Positions 44,981 to 56,859 of a DNA stretch of 64,000 bases are shown piece after piece. How positions within the stretch are numbered: the stretch's first letter is position 1; each line of letters opens with the position of its first letter. The stretch lies in assembly GCA_039621445.1 (NCBI GenBank), contig CP154955.1, positions 53,225,384 through 53,289,383 on the forward strand, in the 5' to 3' direction. Under the pieces are notes generated by a model. That model had not been told where the DNA came from. It did no database searches and saw nothing but the letters and a program-made list of their open reading frames with translations. Origin of the DNA: Euglena gracilis (lineage: Eukaryota; Euglenida; Euglenophyceae; Euglenales). Made by a program: the position numbers and the translations under genes.

Positions 44981-46510
44981 TCAGAAAGTGTCTATGTTAT
45001 TGCGCTTGTTCCACAGCTTCCAATCCTGTTGGACATATCCAACAAAACTGGATGCTGGCTCCCAAGTGTCCTCCTCTGGCCCATACCCTTTCCAACGAAC
45101 TTTCCAGTAGTGCACACCCCTGTCGACCTTGTGGTCTATTATCTTATCGACCACAAAGTCGTCCGTTTCAGGTAATCTTGAACGGGGCTTGAAATATAGG
45201 CCGGGGATAGCTTTTCCGTCTGTGGGGCTTAGGTACGGTTTGAAGTCGTCCACATGGACGTCCTCAATCCCGTTGGGCAAGGCAACTTTACATCGCCCGC
45301 TACTACCTAACCTCTCCAATATTTCGCATGGGCAGAGCCAAAGAGGATCTAGCTTGGAAGATTGCATGCGGGTGCGGTTATTCCGTACCCACACGCGGTC
45401 ACCTGGACTAATCACAGGTGTGTTGAAGTTCTGTAAAAATGATTTCCGTTTGTTGGGATGAATTTCTGTGATATGTGATTGGACTGCAGAGCGGAGTGAT
45501 TCCACTTCTGCAAACCACGTTTCACAGCTGACGCTACATCGGGCGGGTCTCTCCGAGGGGATATCCCCTATGGCCGGAGGGTCTCGTCCGAAAACAATTT
45601 TGTACGGTGAGTGTGGTAATACCAACCCTGGCGAGGTATTGATGTAAAATAAACACCAATGAAGAACGGATAACCAATTCTTACCCGAGTCAGCCAGTGA
45701 AAGGCGAAGCATATTGACAACGGATTTCACGGCTGCCTCGGCTCTGACATTGCCTTTCGGGCGGTATATAATGGAAAAATGCTGCTCAATGCCGAGTAAA
45801 CCGCTCAAAGTTGTGAAAAACCGCGAAGAGATCAAGTGGTCTTGATCACTCACGATTTCGTTCGGTAAACCCATTAAGCAGATACATTTCTCCAGGAATA
45901 TGGATGCCAAAATTTGGGCTGTCAACCCTGCTTTCCGGCATGGAATGGCTACTATGTACCCACTCAGCCGACAGACGACAACAAAAACGTAATCGTAAAT
46001 TTTGTCATCTGATCCTTTGCAAGGTTCAAGTTTGAGAAAATCCATGCAGAGGGACGTAAAAATGTCTGGTGGTATGGGGAAAAAGTCCATCGTACCAGGG
46101 GGGGTACCTCTGTGCGGTTTCACAGCCTGGAAAATTTGGCACCGTTGCGAAATTTGCAAACAGCGCGAATATAAATCTTTTTCACTCAGGGTTGTGCAAT
46201 ATCTGCGACCCACTAGTGAAAGAAGTTTGGGGGCCCCAGGATGACCATGGTTGTGATAGCTCAAAATCACATCATCAACCAGGTCTTGGGGTATACAATA
46301 TTTATAACCAGAATCATTCCGGAAAATAAGTCGCAATGGTGATAGAGAGTAATTCTCTATGGATTCACCATTACGAAGTCTATTCACAATGGTACTATAT
46401 ACAGGGTCACGCGAATAATCCCATTCGCGGAAAAATAGGGGGGTAGGAGTTTCCGTACGCGTAATGCGACGGGGTCCGGCAGTGTGTCCACGCCGGCGCC
46501 TTCCACGCAA
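44981..46510 (-). CDS. Integrase with C-terminal chromodomain (element C)
   Basis: A 509-codon open frame (the first ~25 codons may be out of the native frame). It catalyses insertion of the element's DNA into the host chromosome. The zinc-binding HHCC part is at about 46250-46100 ([10 protein letters not shown], then CLQISQRC). The DDE core has Asp in [11 protein letters not shown] (near 46040), Asp in EIVSDQDHL (near 45850) and Glu in [12 protein letters not shown] (near 45740). A GPY/F-like region follows ([14 protein letters not shown]). The C-terminus is a chromodomain (about 45175-45050): [29 protein letters not shown]. Chromodomains of this class read histone marks and direct insertion. 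The frame is intact, whereas RT upstream is not; a frameshift separates it from RNase H. Confidence 0.92.
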   Translation of the reverse strand: MRGRRRRGHTAGPRRITRTETPTPLFFREWDYSRDPVYSTIVNRLRNGESIENYSLSPLRLIFRNDSGYKYCIPQDLVDDVILSYHNHGHPGAPKLLSLVGRRYCTTLSEKDLYSRCLQISQRCQIFQAVKPHRGTPPGTMDFFPIPPDIFTSLCMDFLKLEPCKGSDDKIYDYVFVVVCRLSGYIVAIPCRKAGLTAQILASIFLEKCICLMGLPNEIVSDQDHLISSRFFTTLSGLLGIEQHFSIIYRPKGNVRAEAAVKSVVNMLRLSLADSGKNWLSVLHWCLFYINTSPGLVLPHSPYKIVFGRDPPAIGDIPSERPARCSVSCETWFAEVESLRSAVQSHITEIHPNKRKSFLQNFNTPVISPGDRVWVRNNRTRMQSSKLDPLWLCPCEILERLGSSGRCKVALPNGIEDVHVDDFKPYLSPTDGKAIPGLYFKPRSRLPETDDFVVDKIIDHKVDRGVHYWKVRWKGYGPEEDTWEPASSFVGYVQQDWKLWNKRNNIDTF

Positions 46511-48290
46511 TGGCGAAATGGCGATGCTTTGATATACCCGGGAAACGGGTAGTGAACGAGCATGTTGTCCGCAGCGTCGGATCGACGTGCGAACTGGTCG
46601 GCCTCATGGATGCCATGAAAAGTCGCATCACCCTCATCCGGGTTCCCAGGATAATACCAGGGGGCTCGGCTGAGAGGATCCGCAACTTTTTGTGTGTGAC
46701 CTGGGGTATAGATACCCACCAGGTTAAACTGGCTCAAGGACTCATGCCATCGGCATCTTCTGCCCACTGATGACATGGCTTTGTTTAGGTCCTCGGTATA
46801 CCAGTGTTGAAGGCTCTCATGATCCGTCAACACGAGTATCTGGACCAAGCTGCTGGCTATCCAGCTGCGGAATTTCTGGAGAATAAGCACAATGGCATAT
46901 TTCTCCTTTTCGCGAATGCTCCATTTAACCTGTCCTTTCCCGTTGTCGCCCTGTAGCTTCCTGCTGAAGAAAGCCACAGGTAGGAGTTCATTCGCCGCGT
47001 TATGCTGGCTAAGAACCCCGCCAACAGCGTAATCGCTGCTGTCGACTTCCAGGACATACAGTTTATATGGATCCGCGATATCGAGAACCACGTTCTCGAG
47101 GAGTAAGTCCTTGGTTTTATTCAAGGCCTCGCGCATTTGGTCATCCCAAATGACTTTTGCGTTATCGGGTGTCCGATTTTTGAGTTGTCGGGTTAGGGGT
47201 ACCGCGATTTTCGCGAAATCTTTCATGTAAATGGCGTAATATTGGGCTAATCCCAAAAAACCCTTTAAATGCGTTAAGGGCTTAATGACCTCAGGAGTCG
47301 ATTTCTTAATGGCCTCCATCTTACTGGGTGCGGCTTTACGCTGCCCGTTGCTCAGGATATGCCCGCAAAACTTAATAATTTTGCGAAATAGGTGCATTTT
47401 GGAACCCTTCACAAAAGCAAATGCTTTTTGAACGCGGATAATACCGCACACACATCGTGATAATGCGGTTCGAGGATATCCTCGCCGAATTTCACGTATG
47501 GTGGTTGGGTTCCCACCAGTACATCATCGATGTACACCAGAGCAAACGATAAATCGCGCAAAACGCACTGGATCATGCGTTGAAACATGGCTGGGCCATT
47601 CTTAACACACATGGGGAGTATCGTCCATTGGTACACACCCTTGAATGTCACGAATGCCGTGTACGGTAGCGAATCAGGATGCAAATGCATCTGATGGAAA
47701 CCGTCATCCAGATCAAAGATTTACACAACCGGTTATCCGATTGCTTGGTGATCAAATCCTTGATCAGCGGTAACGGGAAGGGGTCATCCTTCGTTTGGGA
47801 GTTCAGGTACAGGTAATCCAGCACTATTCTCCACTTCTTCTGACCAGACTGGTCAGCGGGTTTGGGCACCACAAAAGCTTGTGATGTCCACTCGCTCTTT
47901 GAAGGGATAATCCACTTCCGCTGGATTAGCCTCTCAATCATCTCGTTGAGAGCTTGTTCGCGTTCACCCGAACAACGGAAGAATTTCCGGTGCATGGGTT
48001 TAGCGCCATCCTTGAGCTTGATTTTGCAAACACCGAACGCATCGCGAATCGTGGGGTCGATGTCGCAGGCGTAAACTGGATTATCCAGTACACCATGGAA
48101 TTCGCGAGTAATTCGCGAGCAATAGTCAGCAGACTTGGGGTGTTGGTCCGCACTCTCAATGACCGCAGAAATCTGCGTTGAGGGTGTGGCATCCCCATTG
48201 GTACCAAGGTATCTTGGCACACGCAAATCGGATATTCCGAATGCTTCGAAGAAACAAACACGAAAAATGATTTCTTTAACAGGTGGTAAT
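46384..48290 (-). pseudogene. Reverse transcriptase and RNase H of element C (frameshifted)
   Basis: The RT N-terminus (about 48270-47750) has QALNEMIERLIQRKWIIP, FVVPKPADQ and WRIVLDYLYLN. The next part is in another frame (about 47725-47440), with FDLDDGFHQMHLHPD carrying the first catalytic Asp and VYIDDVLVG as the YxDD box. From about 47450 a third frame carries the connection (KGFLGLAQYYAIYMKDFAK) and RNase H (VDSSDYAVGGVLSQ, REKEKYAIV, LTDHESLQHW, VADPLSRAPW), ending at 46384. Two frameshifts inside and one before integrase make it non-functional as read. Motif order and sequence are typical of Ty3/gypsy. Confidence 0.85.
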
Positions 48291-49820
48291 AATATACCAC
48301 AAAAAAAAATCCTCGAATAGTGGTACATCAGCGGGTAAATCGCACCAACGAAAGCAGACATAGGATAGTTGGTGAAACCAATCCTCATTCGGATTGACGG
48401 GTATGAGGAGAGCTCCTCGCGCTTCATCGCGGAGTATTTTCTCCACCACATCCGGGATAAATTTTGGGGGAGGGTGCATCCATAGCACCGTGTCACCCAA
48501 AAATTTTAGAAACGCGTTGGAATGTCGCGACCAATATCGCGACAAGCGCGCATGCGCTTTTGATGAAAACGCATCAATTTCAAACGAAAAATCGAAGGAA
48601 TAAGCCAAAACCGCGATTTTGGAGAACCATTCCTCCAAAATACGGTATTGACCAAAGTTAAAGGCGTTCCATACACGCATCGCGTATGTGTTGACCTGGT
48701 TCGCGGGTTGAAGAGCGGTAACGCAATTCAGGGATCCGCAAACATAGGTCAAGGGTGTGTCATCCACACTCCCTAGGGACATTCCCAAGGGTTGATGGGT
48801 TGGATGGGTGCATACCCAGTCCATATCCTGCCAGATGGAGGTGGGGGAGGTGTGTGACACCGATTTCGCGGTCCCAAACAACAAGGCAATACCTCGTTGT
48901 TGGAGCACTTGATGTACGGTCGCACATTGCGAACCGCAACCAAGTGTATGGTTGCGCGAAATCGGGATTAGTGTTTGTGTCTGGACTAAACATCCACAAT
49001 CGAAATCTGGCTGGGCGGAAATTCTCCTACAGTGCACACATTGGAAGGAAGTGTCGGAGTAGTGGTCCTGGTCGCGCGTGTTGGTCTGGTGGGAGTGTGT
49101 GTAAAAGTTGGGATGCGCTTTTGTAGCTGCTGGGGGGTGTACAGATGTATCTGAAAGCGATACATGTGGTGGAAAACGGGGTATTGATGCAGCTGGGCGA
49201 CTACTCGACACCGTTATAACTTCAGGCCTTTGGGCCTTCGTCTTGTAACCCAGTGGAACGAGGGGGTTACCGCTACTCGCTTGCCCTGCCTCATGGGGAA
49301 CGGAAGTTGGTGTGTCAATGGGCAGGGGGTGATCTTTCTCGGTACACCCGGTGTGGAAAACGTTGGTTGGTGTGGTTGGTAACGGGGTAAAATTTTTCGA
49401 AAACGGTGTGGAAAAATTGGTGGCTATCGCAGTTGACGCCACAGGTGATGAAGGTTTGGGGGGCAATGAAGAGAGTGGTGATGTGCGCAAACCGTGGGAG
49501 TGGCAGTCCACTACCAGCCGGTGCTGACGTAAAAAGGGGTATCATAGAATTGCGTCAGAACCATGGATTCCGGATTCGTATCCCCAGGTATCCGGAAAAT
49601 TTTGCGGTTGGGGGCGGGGTGAGTGGTGCTTGGGGATGATGGGTAGGACTATGTCCAAAGGGCATCCCAAGTCACCACCGCACATGGGGGTGTTGTCAGC
49701 CGTCGTAATTTTGATCGGCTTCTTGGCTTTCACCAAGAGGGGGGTTGGTATCAACCCGAACCGAAAAAGTAGTGCAATGCGACAACCAGTGTCAATGAGA
49801 ATATTGACTTTTGCACAAAA
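48276..49820 (-). pseudogene. Protease and long PR-RT spacer of element C
   Basis: Aspartic protease: the LIDTGCRIALLF loop near 49811-49776 carries the catalytic DTG, followed by VKAKKPIKITTADN and the end of the fold (EIL-YPFLRQHRLVVDC in relative B). In C a TGA at 49544-49542 replaces the glycine codon present in B. The same frame then stays open for 411 codons (49511-48276), far more than usual between protease and RT. Its second half (about 48590-48340) reads FEIDAFSS...ARLSRYWSRH...FLKFLGDTVLW...PPPKFIPDVVEKILRDEARGALLIP...NEDWFHQL. It resembles the domain that follows RNase H in DIRS-like elements, including the one in this window at 61660-61900. Confidence 0.75.
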
Positions 49821-50098
49821 ATTTTTGGATTTTGATTTCCGCTGGGACCAAACGTTCCATGGGGGGTAGGCGAAGTGAAGGGTCTGGCGAAAATACGTTT
49901 TCTTGCCAGCTTTCCCATGAACCCTTTCCGACTTTGCACAACATTCCGAGCAGAAAGTTGGAGTGGGGGGTGGGGGACCCGAAAATTTTCCGGGTACCGT
50001 CCAGAAAGGATGAGGGGCAAGGGGGGGCAGGGTTGATCAGGTCCTACCTCAATCTGTTCATCAGCCCAGAGGTCCGTGCCCTCGGACCTCGGGCTCCC

Positions 50099-53000
50099 CT
50101 ACTCCAGGTCCGAAACGGCCGAATAGCCGGCTATGGGCCTTTTAGAGGTGTAAGCGGATCTCAACGTGCGCACCGCCATGCAGGCCTCGTCGAAATCAGT
50201 ATCCGTGGTCTCATCCCCCTCCCTGCCCGAAGCCGAGGTGTCCTCCTCCAAACAAGATATCTTGAAACCGACTTTATGGCGGTTGGAGGAGTGACCCTTG
50301 TCACCGCGATTCATACCGCGATGACGTTGGCCAGGGCGGGGAGAACGAGAGCGCGGACATTTGGGCTTCGCGAACGCGATCGCGATGTCTCGCGATGAGA
50401 ATCACGCTTCTTGGCCGGGGCACCGGGTGACCTACCCCGAGGGGTACCGTGTTTCCGCTCATCGCGGAACGGGATCCAGGGGCTAATACCACCGGAACGG
50501 GGACCCGATGACCGTGAATTGACCGATTGGCGTGAAAAAGCAGAGGAACCCGAACCTCGTGAAGAGGTCGAGCCTCACGGACTCTGAATACGCTTACACG
50601 TTTCAGGATTAGGACATTCCCGAGACATATGTCCTGCTTTGTTGCACAAAAAGCACACTTTATCCGTGGCTTGGTCCGAAGAACGCGGGTATCGCGTTTT
50701 CGATCCCGTGGTAGGTGAAGTGAGTGAAACTGGTGATTTTTGCAATGCGTTCACCGAACCGGCCGGTAATCCAGCGGTTGGGTGTGCGTTATACGCGGAT
50801 TGAATCTGACCAAGAAGCTGTGATAGCTTCAACTTCTTGGAAACATAATTCCAGCGTTGGTCAAGAGTCATTGGATGACTCGCCAACTCCTCACGGTGGA
50901 TATCCTTGACGAGGCTAGGCGTGAAATGCATGCGAACAGCGTCAAACTGTTTTCGCATTTGCTTTTCACTGACTTCATCCTCTTTCAGCGGCAAGTCCTA
51001 ACCATTTGGCATACCAAAGGTCAATGAACCTGCAATTCTGATCGGGCGGGGCACATTGCCGCCACTTGGTCTCGAGGGTAATCCTAACGACCAAACTTGA
51101 ACTGATGGAAGCGTATTGCTCCACCAGGTCATCAAAGGAAACGCGGTAGCGAATGACAAGTTGTCGCGCGCGCTCCTTCTCATCCCTTGGGAGGCAATCA
51201 ATGAATTACATCTTGATCATCTCCGGGTTTGTGTCCTGGGTTTGCCCTTTCAATGCCCAGTAATACTCCCAGTCCCGTAAAAACTGTCTCCATGTGGTTG
51301 GATCACCGTCCCATTGGGGTTTCACCTTCTTCGTGATTGCGATGGTGCCCTTGAAGTCTTTCTGAGAACGCCATTGACCCTCGGTCGTATTCCTCGGTTT
51401 TGTACCTGGGTACGGTCGAGCACCAAGCGTATCCTTTCCGTATACTTGTCGAATTCGCGAAATTTCTGGTGAAGGTGAATCCTGGTACCGGAAATCCGGT
51501 CGCAAACCCTATTGGTCACCCGTAATACGGGGACTCTCCGGTGTGGGGGTATGTCGCGCATGCTACGTGTGACCCACTCCCGGTGTACGGGTTTGGATCA
51601 TTCCACGCACAAGCATGGAATGATGAATTTCTTGGTGGAGACTTGGCGGAATCGCCGTGTTTTCCAAAAATTCGGTTCCCGTAATGGGAAATTCATCCGA
51701 GTACTGGGTTTGGGTTGTGGACAAGGCCAATGGTGGCACAATTCGCGGAATCGCGGATTGTGACACTCGGGACACGGGTGGTGGTGGTGCATGTGCACCC
51801 AGAGCCGTGTTATGGGAACGCGACTCTGGAACATTTGGCGCACCTTCGGCAATGCCTACTGCCGAATTGCGGTGTGAAACCCGCTGTTGGTTGGACACAT
51901 TTATCCAAACCCACAGACAAGTCATGCACACTTTGCTCCAAATGCTCAACAAGTTGGAGTTGGCCGCAAATACGGTCAACTTCATCCTCCAAAGCGCGAA
52001 TACGCTTGCGGTAACGGGAAAAGTCATCCAAGTGCGGAATCCTTTCAGAAATTCCGGTAACATCTTGGACAAGTTTCCCGTTGGACTTATCCAATAATTG
52101 GAGTTGTCCCATTATTGCTTTCACAGCATTTGACAGAATCTGCAAAGGTGATGTTACCTTGGTTGGTGTGGTGGTGGGTGCAACCGGTGCAGGGTTATCC
52201 GACAACGCGGTTGTGGTACCCACGTGCAAATTTCCGGGATGTGGGTTATCCAAAAACGCGGAAATTCGCTCATCCAACCTGGTAATGTCACTTTTCGTGG
52301 ATCGGGCATTCCAATTCACCGATTCCTCAAGCCGTAATAGGCTGTTGCAGAAATCTTGCAAGGTTTCCTGATTGTCAGTGAGCATTTTGTCATAAAATGC
52401 CTTTAAATCAGGGTTCTCGGTAATCAGGATTCTGGAACCTGCAGGTAGAGACTGCATTTCCGTTACTTTGGTAGACACCGATGCATACCGGGTCTGGAGT
52501 TCCCCAACAGCAGTCTGAATACCGCTAATGTCCGGAACTCGGTGGGAAAGTGCGGAATAGCTTTGTTGCAAACCCGCAATGGCGGAATTAATCCCGCCAA
52601 TGTTGGATTGCACCTGCAACTGCAGGTAATCCTGCCGTTGTGCTACTTCCGCGACTTTCGCGCTCAGATTTGATAATCCAACCCCATTTGCGTCACAATA
52701 GCAGGTTTTCTGCTCCAAACAGGAAGGTCGCTCCTCCAACTGCCGCACATACGTGTGGGGAGCAAAATTCTCGTTGGCTTGTGACTGGAATTGCCGAAAC
52801 TTTTACGTTTCATCGCACAACTGCATAATGCGGTGTTGCGATTCATGGAAAGTTGCGGATAGGGTGGTGAAGTGGTCCATAGACACAAATCCACCACTGC
52901 TGGATGTTGCAGACGAGGAATCTCGTGCATGCAACTGTTGTTGCAAATGCAACAACGCGGATGAACACGACTCCATTTGTCCCGATAACTGCCGTAGTGA

Positions 53001-53903
53001 GTCATGCAAGTGCAGAAACTTGGAGTCATTCCGCGTTTCCGCTTCATGCAAGCATTCACTAATTTGCCGGAAGTTTTGCGGGAGTTGTTGGCACATTTTG
53101 TCAAAGGTTTCCCGAAAGTTTGCAAGGTCAATACCCGCACTTTCGAAATTCCCCTGGCAATATTTGCCAACTTCCTGCAAGTAATTCCAGCAGTATTCCA
53201 GCTTGGCGAAGACATGTTTTTGGTTGTCCTCATCAAACTGGAGCACTTTGTTGAGTGCGGTTGCACAATCTGCAACACATTGTTGCACATGGTTGAACTG
53301 CCTCACAAGGGGGTGATGCCCTGGAAGCCGAGCAACAATATCCTGCACATCCTCAGCAGTAAGGAGCTCACCAGTGCCCTTCCCATAGCCATCCATGGGT
53401 TGGGACGTACCGGAGAATTCCAGTACCACTAGGCGAGTATCCGTCTGCCAAGGTAGTGCGGGATAGCACCCAAGATCGGGTGGTGGTGGCAAAGCTCTGT
53501 AAGGGCTTGCCGGTGGCAGAACGGGTGGTGGTTGAAAGAAACACGGGGTTTCTAGCCCACCATCACCAGAGAAGCCCGGTGGCGGAATCACCAGGGGTCT
53601 CTCCGGTGTGTGCAGCTGCACCATTGCCGCAGACAGAGGCGAATACCCCCGTTGTGGCAAGGTGAGTGCGGAATAGGCCGCATTAGCCTCTGAAGCCAAT
53701 GATGTGGAGGGCTCATCGCCGACCACTGTCAATGATGACAAATGTTGCAATCTTGGCAATTGAACCAATTGTGCCTCATCGGCGTGGGAACTGGAAGCAC
53801 TTTCACATAAAAGCTTCCAATCCCCAGTATCTTGGTCAATGTCTTGCAATGATGCCTGTAATAAGGCATAGTTGAATTGGTGGTTGGGGCCTGTGCTTTG
53901 CAT
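50099..53903 (-). pseudogene. gag of element C with zinc knuckle (interrupted)
   Basis: Starts at MQSTGPNHQFNY (53903; an upstream in-frame ATG lies at 53936). An N-terminal region with a short proline-rich linker is followed by long coiled coils (53250-52000). An in-frame TAA at 52804-52802 replaces a GAA codon found in copy B. A frameshift follows near 51900. The capsid-like domain spans about 51350-50850 (DGDPTTWRQFLRDWEYYW; DQRWNYVSKKLKLSQLL), with further stops near 51206 and 51000. A CCHC knuckle (CFLCNKAGHMSREC) lies at about 50660-50615. The C-terminal tail ends SAVSDLE with the stop at 50099. Intact pre-insertion sequence at 51020-51000 gives the reference site for the 8-bp TSD in B. 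Confidence 0.85.
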
Positions 53904-54180
53904 CTTTCGGATGACAAAAACAGCAAAAACCCACAAAACTAAGCAGTTGTGCTGGCACCAGTGGGGCTGTAACGGGTAATACCGTACAGAGCCTTCCGGA
54001 GCCTGCTCATCTGCCTAGACGTTGACTAGAAGCCGGGAGCTGACGCTGCGACCGTGTAATAACGGTGCAAGGGCCCTCCGTTGCCAGTCAGCGTAGGATC
54101 GAACGAACCAAGTGTAATACTTGACAGCGTTTCTTTCTGTATGGGCTGTATGTGTAGGATCGTAACCTAATCTGCTGCCA
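53904..54180 (-). promoter_or_regulatory. Leader and primer-binding site of element C
   Basis: TGGCAGCAGATTAGG starts at 54180 on the minus strand, immediately after the LTR's terminal ACACT, and is the primer-binding site. The rest is shared with B's leader and includes the hairpin ACGGGTAATACCGT near 53985. Confidence 0.85.
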
Positions 54181-54497
54181 AGTGTACGTCTGATTCCCAA
54201 TTCCCCTTTCCCAATTCCCAAAAGCCTTCGCTTTCGCCTTGGCGCACCTACTTGAGAACTGAAAATCAGAGTAACAGAAAATTCCCTTTCCCACTTCCCA
54301 AGAAGCAAAGCACGGAGCAAGGCAGGGGGGACGGACTGGATAACCAAGTCCGGTCCAGAGAAAAGGAAAGACAAACAGAATATGAAAGAATACCACCTGT
54401 GGAGAGAGAAGGAGCACCCATTAGGAAATCCTAATAGGATCTGCTTCCATCCTAACTTCCTCAACGGAAGGGGACAGAAGCATACGCCTGGTACACA
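54181..54497 (-). repeat. 5' LTR of element C (317 bp)
   Basis: Partner of 38374-38690. The outer end CCTGGTACACA is followed by the TSD GGTAC at 54498-54502, then the continuation of element B. Confidence 0.93.
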
Positions 54498-54615
54498 GGT
54501 ACCCACCTCGTTCCACTGGGTTCCAAGACGAAGCACAAAGGCCTGAGGTAATTACGGTGTCGAGTAGTCACCCAGCTGCACCATTACCCCGTTTTCTACC
54601 AGATGTAAACCAAGG
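54498..54615 (+). pseudogene. Continuation of element B past the C insertion
   Basis: CCTCGTTCCACTGGGTT onward matches the minus strand of C's spacer at 49265-49150 and is exactly contiguous with 38373 once C and one TSD copy are removed. Homology ends near 54612, where DIRS-like sequence takes over, so B is truncated here. Confidence 0.8.
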
Positions 54616-55084
54616 GGTTGCCATTATTCCAACCACCCATCAGCAAATTCATCATTCATCCGAAAATGACAATGGGATTAAAAATTTTGACAAATCCAGC
54701 CAACAACCCCGCAAAAAGACGTGCTGAGAGAAGTATCTTCAAAGAAAGAAATGTGGGGAAACACTCCCCTGCACCAGTCGCTTCAAAAGGGCCTAAAATG
54801 GTGAGAAAAAATGCCTCCAGCAACCTGCAAACTAATCAAAGAAGGCATCCAACCCCCCTGGGACAGAAACCCAAAAATTTCTACCCACCCAAAAGTCAGG
54901 GCAAAACTAAACCTGACCAAGGAGAAAAAATACTTTTGGGTTAAGAAAAATCTGGGTCCATAAAGAGGGTTAATGATATAGGAACCCAACATCTAATTCA
55001 TTGTTCCCTAACATAAATAACAGAAGGGGGGAGACAAGGTGGAGGGTCATAAGCGACTGAGGGGAATTAAACGAGAAGTTCCAA

Positions 55085-56650
55085 GTAAAACCTTTCAAGC
55101 TCGATCACATCCAGAACGTCCTTCCAATCCTGGAAAAAGGCAAGTGGGCATCCAAAGCAGACTTAAAGGATGCTTACTTTCACATAACAGTGAGCCAGGC
55201 CCTTAGACCGTTTTTGAGTGTAGGATTCGCCAAGTATGCAATTCCTAATTAAAGGTTTCAAAGCCACTAAAGCCACCGAAGAATGCCAGTTGTTTTGTAG
55301 TGAGCAAAATGCTTACACTGATTATGTAGGTCACCGATTGAACCTCCAAGAAGTCCTGTCTTTGCTTGTGCTGTGCTGGAAGTTTTGAAAAGTTCAATGC
55401 CAGAAAGGTCAAAAGTGAGGTACTGGGTCCAGGCCAAGAATGGGCACTCAAAATGAGGCATCAGGTGGGTAGGGAACAAACTTGGGAGTTTCAAGCAGGC
55501 TGCCTTGGACTGAACGTAATGCCCCATTTTTTCATCTCGGTCATTAAAACTTTCAATAAGCTAAGGAGAAAAAGAGGCCTCCAGGTATTCATTTATCTGG
55601 ACGACATTTCGGTGGTGGATCCCATCAGAAACACCTGCAGAGTCACCCGAACAGAGTGGTCAAGGATTTAATCAGTTCAGGGTTCAAAATTAACGTAAAG
55701 AAGTCAAACCCTGGAACCCACTCAGATTGTGAACCACCCGGGGTTTCAACTAAACTTCCAAGAAGGAAAGTTACCAGTATCCCCCCAAAAAGTCAAGACC
55801 ATCAAAAAAGAACTGGGCAATATTTTAAAAAAAATGAGTTCATGAAAAAGGGGGCTGGCTGTCATTTTGGGACAAATCAGGTCCAACCTAATGGCCCTGC
55901 CCTTTGTCATGGCTTTTACGTAGGCCCTGGCCAATTTTCTGCCCTCCACAGCCCCTGGGACTCCAAACACCATGTTTCACCAGAAACGAAAACTCAACTA
56001 AAGGAAATAAAAATTTTGCTGGACACATAGGAAGGAAGACCATTTCCCCAAAATGCCACCAGAGAGTTGCACGCAGACAGCAGCACCCACTCCTGGGGGG
56101 AATTCGGACATCATACAAGAAACATCGTGCAGGAGTTCTGGAGGGAAAAGTCCACACTGCACATACATGTCAAAGAACTAAGTACAGCAATTAGCACAGA
56201 AAAAAGCCTAAGCAGGAGGAACATTTCTCCTTTCTGTAGACAATAAGGAATTTATTATTACCTGACAAAGGGGTCAGGCAAAAAACACCCCTTCACCACA
56301 ATGCTCTGACCATTTGTGCACGGAGCACAAAATACACATACTAGTAAAGTGGGTGCCTTCAAATAAATGTCTTGACCACATAAGAAGCTGGGAAATGGAC
56401 AAGGGGGTTTTACTCCCTGGACCCCAAACCATTTCAAAAGCTCAAACAACATTTCAAACAGTTGATAGATTTGAAAACAGGTTTATTTGCCTTCCCAGGC
56501 AACAAAAAAAACTACCCAAATTTGTGGCAAGGTGGCCACACTGGGAGGACTCAGCAGTGCCTGATGCACTGCAATGTTCCCTGGACAGTTTGGGGGACCA
56601 TCATGCCAACCCCTTCTGGTCAACATAATAATAATAATGATAACAATTCA
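55085..56650 (+). pseudogene. RT-RNase H remnant of element F
   Basis: Corresponds to E's RT. GLQVFIYLDDISVVDP (about 55590-55635) holds the YxDD box, preceded by HQVGREQTWEFQAGCLGLN. RNase H and the downstream LFAFPGN...WPHWEDSA stretch (about 56480-56560) are recognisable across frame changes. Multiple stops; non-functional. Confidence 0.75.
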
Positions 56651-56859
56651 GATTCTCCTCCCAAATTGAAAACGTTTCCACAGACAAAAGTCTTGACTGT
56701 AAGCCCCTACTGCGATTCAGCCACATTACTGGGACCTCCTGCCTAAAAAGTCACCCACTACAGGGGTATGCTCACCAATTGCAGGGGAGAAAAAATGCCA
56801 CCCCCCAGATGGCCCATATTCTTTAGCACGATTTGCTCAGGAAATGTTTTTAACATAAA

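Larger units (their letters stand above)
38374..54497 (-). mobile_element. Element C: 16.1-kb chromodomain Ty3/gypsy retrotransposon with extra 3' genes
   Basis: Bounded by 317-bp LTRs (38374-38690 and 54181-54497) with TGTGTAC...GTACACT ends and by a 5-bp target duplication GGTAC (38369-38373 and 54498-54502). Reading the minus strand: primer site, leader, gag, protease, long spacer, RT, RNase H, integrase, chromodomain, then about 5 kb with further frames, polypurine tract and 3' LTR. The two LTRs differ at about a dozen positions by eye, implying some age. It is inserted in the protease region of element B, a member of its own family. Typical chromoviruses are 5-7 kb, so the size and the 3' frames are unusual. 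Confidence 0.92.

Noticed and set aside
54252-54434. Short frame near 54250-54434 resembling another at 38400-38555
   Set aside because: Both lie inside the two LTR copies of element C, and the similarity is that of the LTRs.
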